Part shown: positions 59,977 to 64,000 of the stretch, piece by piece | How positions within the stretch are numbered: position 1 is the stretch's first letter | How the letters are laid out: every line of letters starts with the position of its first letter | Source of the DNA: Clostridia bacterium | GTDB lineage: Bacteria > Bacillota > Clostridia > Christensenellales > Pumilibacteraceae | Assembly (NCBI GenBank): GCA_022791915.1 | Contig: JAAWAB010000021.1 | Location: forward strand, 1-64,000 | Direction of reading: 5' to 3' | Length of the DNA stretch: 64,000 nt | Translations under genes and position numbers: made by a program | The notes under the pieces: generated by a model | What the model saw: the letters and a program-made list of their open reading frames with translations, nothing else | Database searches by the model: none | What the model was told of the DNA's origin: nothing

Positions 59977-60409
59977 CTTTTCCTTCTCCGCGACTCTGTT
60001 TTAAGCACTCGTCGAATTCTTCGGGGTCGATTCCCGCATACGCGTCCCAGTTCTCTTCGCTCCAAATTTCCACGCGATTATAGGCGCCGATAGTTACCAC
60101 GTTTTTGCCGATACCCGCATGGCGAATCAGGTGCTGGGGCAACAGGATTCTGCCCGTTTTATCTTCTTCCGCCGAAAAGCCGCGCGCCGCCATTAAGCGC
60201 ACCGACTTGCCCCCCACGGGGTCGAGCGGGTCGAGCGAGCGAAACCGTTCGTCGAAAATCTTTTCGGCTTGCTCTTTGGGTAGTACGATTAGGCAGTTAT
60301 TGGCGCCGCACGTTATAAAAGGATTTTCGCCGAGCGCCGCTTTCAGCTTGGGCGGAATGCGGATTCTGCCTTTTTCGTCGATTTGATGTCTGTACTCGCC
60401 GAAGAACAT
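59969..60409 (-). CDS. mraZ: MraZ, transcriptional regulator of the dcw cluster
   Basis: 146 residues with two AbrB-like repeats: GEYRHQIDEKGRIRIPPKLK at the start and MAARGFSAEEDKTGRILLP in the middle, both with the DxKGR/DxxGR signature. It forms a ring that binds repeats upstream of its own gene. The start at 60409 follows AAAGGAGGT by 8 nt. MraZ-box candidates overlap its promoter at 60513-60537. Confidence 0.97.
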   Translation of the reverse strand: MFFGEYRHQIDEKGRIRIPPKLKAALGENPFITCGANNCLIVLPKEQAEKIFDERFRSLDPLDPVGGKSVRLMAARGFSAEEDKTGRILLPQHLIRHAGIGKNVVTIGAYNRVEIWSEENWDAYAGIDPEEFDECLKQSRGEGKDA

Positions 60410-60495
60410 GCGTTCAACCTCCTTTTTGTGCCGTGCACCGATTTTTTTTGCGGACAATACGGACGCAGAGCGACCACTTTGCCACTTTCCCAAAT

Positions 60496-60537
60496 AGTAT
60501 AGCACACTTTTTGCCCACAATCAACCACTTTTGCCCA
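60496..60537 (-). promoter_or_regulatory. mraZ promoter with three MraZ boxes
   Basis: TTGATT (60519-60524), 17-bp spacer, TATACT (60496-60501) on the minus strand. TGGGC, TGGTT and TGGGC lie at 60533-60537, 60523-60527 and 60513-60517, exactly 10 bp apart, overlapping the -35 region. Known MraZ sites are three or four TGGGN repeats with 10-bp spacing, so this is a likely autorepression site of the whole dcw operon. Confidence 0.75.
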
Positions 60538-60704
60538 TTTTATCGAACTTTTTTCGATTTTTTTGGGGGTTGGATTGCGTGCTCTCCCACTCGCGGCAAA
60601 AACGCAAACAAAAAGCAGAGCAAAATGCGGAAAAACGGAGCGTCTTTTTCCGTATACTTACAAGCGGGCATTGCCCTGCCAAAGCGGAAAGGCAAAAAAG
60701 AAAG
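60538..60704. other. Gap between the divergent mraZ and threonine lyase promoters
   Basis: No gene seen. It has T and A runs and a short hairpin (ACGGA/TCCGT near 60645-60665) without a clear T-run downstream. In-frame extensions of the threonine lyase ORF into this stretch lack family sequence. Confidence 0.5.
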
Positions 60705-60733
60705 TTGACTTTTTGCGCGCAATGGTTTATTAT
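60705..60733 (+). promoter_or_regulatory. Promoter of the threonine ammonia-lyase-ridA operon
   Basis: TTGACT (60705-60710), 17-bp spacer, TATTAT (60728-60733), about 25 nt leader before the ATG at 60765. Confidence 0.65.
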
Positions 60734-60764
60734 AGGAAAAACACGTTTTACGGCGGAGAGAGAA

Positions 60765-61976
60765 ATGCAACTGAAAGAAGTATACGACGCACGGCAGCGA
60801 TTGCAGGGAATCACGCACCTGACGAGCTTGGAACACTCACTCACGTTTTCGGAAATGGCGGACGCGCAAATTTGGCTTAAATGCGAAAACCAGCAGAAAA
60901 CGGGGTCGTTTAAGGTGCGCGGCGCGTATAATAAGATTAAAAAACTCGCGGACGCAAAGCAGGCGTCGCGGGTGGTGGCGTCGAGCGCGGGCAATCATGC
61001 GCAGGGCGTTGCCTATGCCGCCAAACAGTTGGGCATGGAGGCGATTATCGTGATGCCGCTATCTACCCCCATTGCCAAAATTTCGGCAACCGAACATTAC
61101 GGTGCAACCGTGGTACTGTGCGGTGACTGCTACGACGACGCCTTTAATGCCGCCATGCAGATTGCGCAGGAAAAGAACGCCGTGTTCATTCACCCGTTCG
61201 ACGACGAGGACGTAATTGCGGGGCAAAGCACCGTTGCGCTCGAACTGATGGAGCAAAAGCCCGATTTGGACGCGATTTTGGTGCCCGCGGGCGGCGGCGG
61301 ACTGTTTGCGGGCATTGCCTACACCGTAAAACAGATTGCGCCGCACGTACAGGTAATCGGCGTGCAAGGCGAACGCGCCGACGCAATCCGCAGAAGTTTT
61401 GCGGGCAAAACGCACGTTGCCACCGACAGCGTATACACGATTGCCGACGGCATTGCGGTAAAAAATCCCGGCATGCTCACCACTCGGCTCATCAATCAAT
61501 ACGCCGACGACGTGTGCACCGTAACCGACGATGAAATCGCGTCTACCATTATTCAGTTATTGGAGCGCGCCAAACAGGTGGTGGAACCTGCGGGCGCCAC
61601 CCCGCTCGCCCTTGCGCTCTCGCGCAAACTTCCCCGCCTACGCAACAAAAACATTGCGTGCGTGCTTTCGGGCGGCAACATAGACGTGGGCTTTATACAC
61701 AAGATTATAGAAAAAGGTCTTGTAAGCCGCGGGCGGCAAATGAAATTTTCGGTAGTTCTCACCGACAAGCCCGGCAGTTTGGAAAGTTTTTCGCGCATTA
61801 TGGCGGCGCAACAGGCAAACATCATCTCGGTGCAATACGACCGCATGAGCGCCGAACTGACGCTCAACGAAACCATACTGCACATTGCCTGCGAAGTGAG
61901 CGGCACGGCGCACGGTAAAAAAGTGATAGATAAGTTGAAAGAAAACGGATTTCATATCCTATTCGATAAAAACTGA
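60765..61976 (+). CDS. Threonine ammonia-lyase with ACT domain
   Basis: 403 residues, PLP enzyme turning threonine into 2-oxobutanoate and ammonia. Visible are KTGSFKVRGAYNK with the PLP lysine near 50, SAGNHAQGVAYAAK, and VPAGGGGLFAGIAY near 180. A C-terminal ACT domain (about 330-403, KFSVVLTDKPGSLESFSRIM) suggests allosteric control. The length fits the IlvA/TdcB class found in Clostridia; biosynthetic or catabolic use cannot be told. GGAG lies 6 nt before the ATG. ridA follows 16 nt later. Confidence 0.95.
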   Translation: MQLKEVYDARQRLQGITHLTSLEHSLTFSEMADAQIWLKCENQQKTGSFKVRGAYNKIKKLADAKQASRVVASSAGNHAQGVAYAAKQLGMEAIIVMPLSTPIAKISATEHYGATVVLCGDCYDDAFNAAMQIAQEKNAVFIHPFDDEDVIAGQSTVALELMEQKPDLDAILVPAGGGGLFAGIAYTVKQIAPHVQVIGVQGERADAIRRSFAGKTHVATDSVYTIADGIAVKNPGMLTTRLINQYADDVCTVTDDEIASTIIQLLERAKQVVEPAGATPLALALSRKLPRLRNKNIACVLSGGNIDVGFIHKIIEKGLVSRGRQMKFSVVLTDKPGSLESFSRIMAAQQANIISVQYDRMSAELTLNETILHIACEVSGTAHGKKVIDKLKENGFHILFDKN

Positions 61977-61992
61977 AAAGAGGTTCATGAAT

Positions 61993-62403
61993 ATGAAAGA
62001 CAAAAAAGACAAGAAAAAAGACAGTGTGCGCGCGGTGGTAAACACGCCCGACGCGCCCAAAGCAATCGGACCGTATTCGCAGGGAATCGAACTGAAAAAG
62101 CTGGTGTTTTTTTCGGGGCAGATTGCCATTAACCCCCAAACGGGCGAACTGAACGGAAACGACTTTGCGTCGCAAACCAAACAGATTCTCAAAAACGTCG
62201 ACGCCCTTCTTGCCTGCAAGGGCATGACGGCGGCAAACGTGGTGAAAACCACGGTGTTTCTTACCGATATGTCTAAATTCGGCGAAGTGAATGCCGAGTA
62301 CGCCAACTATTTCAACTTCGAGCCGCCCGCCCGCAGTTGTGTTGCCGTTTCCGCCCTTCCCATGGGCGCACTCGTGGAAATCGAAGTGATTGCGTCGTAT
62401 TGA
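61993..62403 (+). CDS. ridA: RidA-family enamine/imine deaminase
   Basis: 136 residues. An N-terminal Lys/Asp-rich extension of about 14 residues precedes the family core: KAIGPYSQGIELKKLVFFSG, then PPARSCVAVSALPMGALVEIEVIA with the active Arg and Glu. It hydrolyses the reactive enamines released by PLP lyases, so its place directly after threonine ammonia-lyase fits. Start taken at 61993 with GAGG 9 nt upstream; an ATG two codons earlier is only 3 nt from that site. Confidence 0.95.
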   Translation: MKDKKDKKKDSVRAVVNTPDAPKAIGPYSQGIELKKLVFFSGQIAINPQTGELNGNDFASQTKQILKNVDALLACKGMTAANVVKTTVFLTDMSKFGEVNAEYANYFNFEPPARSCVAVSALPMGALVEIEVIASY

Positions 62404-62420
62404 AAATTTTTCGACAATAT

Positions 62421-62461
62421 AAAAAACAGCGCACTGTTTCAAAAGCGGTGCGCTGTTTTTT
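62421..62461 (+). terminator. Terminator after ridA
   Basis: ACAGCGCAC pairs with GTGCGCTGT (9 bp), 13-nt loop, then six T. The Spo0A-like core TTCGACA stands just before it at 62410-62416. Confidence 0.9.
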
Positions 62462-62567
62462 ATATTTTATTGGGTTAAAAAATTTCAACACAAATTTGTG
62501 TTTATCAAGCAAGCCCTAAAAATATATGTTACAATAGTAGTACTGCCAAATTAGGAGATTGATTCAA

Positions 62568-62855
62568 ATGGGAAATTGTGTAACACGGTGCTATGAATGT
62601 AAACATTTTGATAAGTACTACACGCAAGGTTTACAAAAGTTTAACAAAACAAAATTCGGGTGGTGTTGCATGAAACAAAATCATGTAAATATCCACGAAA
62701 GTTGCGACCAATATGTGCGTAGACCGAAAAGAAAAATACGCACTTGGGCTATATGTAACTGCCTAAATAGGCTACTCACGGAATTAACCGAAGCACGGAA
62801 AATGATTGAAATCGAGTGCAGTGAGAACAATGAAAATGAAAGTGATAAAATGTAG
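62568..62855 (+). CDS. Small Cys-rich protein, unknown
   Basis: 95 residues, unrecognised. The first half has cysteines in zinc-ribbon-like pairs (CYECKHFDKYY, then WCCMKQ and ESCDQY); the second half is basic then acidic. The ATG at 62568 follows AGGAGA. The local DNA is more AT-rich than the neighbouring core genes, and the next small gene shares the same cysteine layout, which suggests an acquired or phage-derived pair. It overlaps the next gene. Confidence 0.6.
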   Translation: MGNCVTRCYECKHFDKYYTQGLQKFNKTKFGWCCMKQNHVNIHESCDQYVRRPKRKIRTWAICNCLNRLLTELTEARKMIEIECSENNENESDKM

Positions 62856-63072
62856 AAACTGCGATTTTTGCAAACTAATATACAGAAAATGGAACTACCA
62901 TTATTACCGCACTGACTTGCGCTATTGCGTATTCCGCGACGAATTTACGCAACTGGAAAACAGTTGCACAAGCGGTTGCCCAAAAAAACGTGTATACGAC
63001 CTTTCCGCAAGTCGGTTCGATTCGGCGGAAAACGACGTTGCCCTTCTTCTCGAATATTTGAAAGACGACTGA
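62830..63072 (+). CDS. Second small Cys-rich protein, unknown
   Basis: 80 residues, unrecognised. Cysteine pattern CRNCDFC at the start, RYCVFRDEF in the middle and NSCTSGCPKK, resembling the preceding protein (CxxC, then aromatic-Cys, then SC). It overlaps the preceding gene by 26 nt in another frame. The ribosome site is weak (GAG), and the start at 62830 or 62836 is uncertain. It converges with the phosphoesterase gene, ending 3 nt before that gene's stop. Confidence 0.5.
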   Translation: MKMKVIKCRNCDFCKLIYRKWNYHYYRTDLRYCVFRDEFTQLENSCTSGCPKKRVYDLSASRFDSAENDVALLLEYLKDD

Positions 63073-63075
63073 AAT

Positions 63076-63777
63076 TTATTCCCAAACGGGGACGAGTTTG
63101 TTTTTTACAAGGTCGCATGACGAAAGGTAGTAGCAAACGCCCCCCTTTTCTTTTACGGGGCAAAGTCTGCCCGGGTTGCCGTGCAAATGCCCGTATACCA
63201 CGGCGTGCACGCCGTACTCTTGAAACAGTTCGGTAAAAGGCGACGACTCAAATCGACTGTTAAACGGCGGGTAATGAATCATTGCCACCACTTTATCGGA
63301 CTCCGTGCGCGCTTTTTGCATGGCGGCAAGCGACAGCTTAAAACGCTGAATTTCGCGGGCGTAGATTTTTTTATCTTCCGCCGTTTGCCCGCCTGTGCTT
63401 TCGGGCGTCGTCCACCCCCGACTGCCGCACACGAGCACGTTGCCGATACGCAAGCAGTCGTTTTGCACGGCGTATGTATGGGGCGAAAGCGCGCCGCGCA
63501 CCGCTCCGATTGCCTTCCACCAATAGTCGTGGTTGCCGCGAATGAGCACTTTATGCCCCGGCAACCGCCCGATTCGCGCCAAATCGGCGCAGGCGTCCGA
63601 AAGCGTCATCGCCCAACTGATATCGCCCGCAATGAGCACGATATCGTCTTGTTTTACCTTACTGTGCCAGTCGGCGGCGATTTCTTCCATATAATTCGCC
63701 CACGACGCCCCGAAAATGTCCATGGGCTTGGGATTATTGCCCGATAAATGCAAATCGCTAATCGCATACACACTCAT
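63076..63777 (-). CDS. Calcineurin-like metallophosphoesterase (COG1768 type)
   Basis: 233 residues. Metal-binding motifs appear in order: SDLHLSG at the start, GDISWAM near 51, GNHDYWW near 81, HYPPFNS near 168 and YGHLHG near 193. It is a cytosolic phosphoesterase of unknown substrate. No ribosome site precedes the ATG; TATACT ends 6 nt upstream, so translation is predicted to be leaderless. Confidence 0.92.
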   Translation of the reverse strand: MSVYAISDLHLSGNNPKPMDIFGASWANYMEEIAADWHSKVKQDDIVLIAGDISWAMTLSDACADLARIGRLPGHKVLIRGNHDYWWKAIGAVRGALSPHTYAVQNDCLRIGNVLVCGSRGWTTPESTGGQTAEDKKIYAREIQRFKLSLAAMQKARTESDKVVAMIHYPPFNSRFESSPFTELFQEYGVHAVVYGHLHGNPGRLCPVKEKGGVCYYLSSCDLVKNKLVPVWE

Positions 63778-63783
63778 GGAAAA

Positions 63784-63812
63784 AGTATACCATTTTTTTG
63801 AAGGAAAGGCAA
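63784..63812 (-). promoter_or_regulatory. Metallophosphoesterase promoter at the start codon
   Basis: TTGCCT (63807-63812), 17-bp spacer, TATACT (63784-63789) on the minus strand, 6 nt before the ATG at 63777. Confidence 0.6.
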
Positions 63813-64000
63813 GGGATTTTTTTATGCCGTAGCGCTCGGCAAACTTGCTTTTTAACGCAAAAGAAACTTTTTTATTCCGATGAAACTATTTGCCGAACAG
63901 TGGCTTTTTGTTTTGTTGAATCTTTATACTTGCTTACTTTTTCTCATATATAATATTATTCTCAATAGTTTCCCCTTTTTGAGGTGCCCCAAAATACGCT
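63813..64000. other. AT-rich end of the window, no gene recognised
   Basis: No convincing ORF, tRNA or terminator. TATAAT-like sequences occur near 63945-63955 but without a -35 box at a proper distance. Confidence 0.5.

Noticed and set aside
1-64000. Insertion sequence, prophage, CRISPR-Cas or defence island
   Set aside because: No transposase, integrase, phage structural gene, cas gene or typical defence domain was found in any frame.

Overview
The window reads as a chromosome segment of an endospore-forming Bacillota, most likely an uncultured member of the Clostridia. Evidence: spoIVA, spoIIGA, pro-sigma-E, sigma-G and a YlmC/YmxH-type gene are present; MurE carries the DNPR motif of meso-diaminopimelate ligases; sigma-A-like promoters with 17-bp spacers and AGGAGG ribosome sites are common. 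The base composition is close to balanced. Species cannot be named from sequence alone.

Region 1 (1-13825, almost all minus strand) holds a tRNA pair, a YfcE-type phosphoesterase and rdgB, spoIVA with a sigma-E-type promoter, a DUF512 radical-SAM gene with der and plsY, a DUF1614 membrane protein, a DUF975 protein with a degenerate cyclophilin, nrdR-feoA-feoB-rluA, and a YlmC-like protein with a polyproline and Cys-rich tail. Region 2 (14091-21315) looks accessory: a cytosolic GH43-like glycosidase, sigG turned to the plus strand, and a glycyl radical enzyme operon (enzyme, activase, zinc alcohol dehydrogenase) divergent from an AraC regulator. Region 3 (21362-28073) is sigE, spoIIGA, ftsZ, ftsA, ftsQ and murA.

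Region 4 (28234-45910) is the most unusual part: a tight operon of three giant genes (1899, 1686 and 2239 residues). It has a near-consensus sigma-A promoter, a palindrome in its leader and its own terminator. Two products look like single-pass membrane proteins with large outside and inside parts; the third is a very long cytoplasmic coiled-coil protein. I recognise no described system in it. The operon sits inside what is normally one division and cell-wall (dcw) cluster.

Region 5 (46133-51467) holds serC-serA, a pair of membrane proteins, and a TPP-riboswitch-controlled thiT whose end overlaps ftsW on the opposite strand. Region 6 (51339-60537) is the other half of the dcw cluster, read from an mraZ promoter with MraZ boxes: mraZ, rsmH, ftsL-like, ftsI/spoVD, murE, mraY, murD, ftsW. 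murF, murG, murC and murB are not in the window. Region 7 (60705-64000) holds a threonine ammonia-lyase with ridA, two small Cys-rich proteins and a metallophosphoesterase.

Two genome-wide themes stand out. Several lead genes have a good promoter whose -10 box lies only 6-10 nt before the start codon and no Shine-Dalgarno site, which predicts leaderless or nearly leaderless mRNAs. The Spo0A box core TGTCGAA recurs in intergenic DNA near spoIIGA, ftsQ, sigG and the giant operon.
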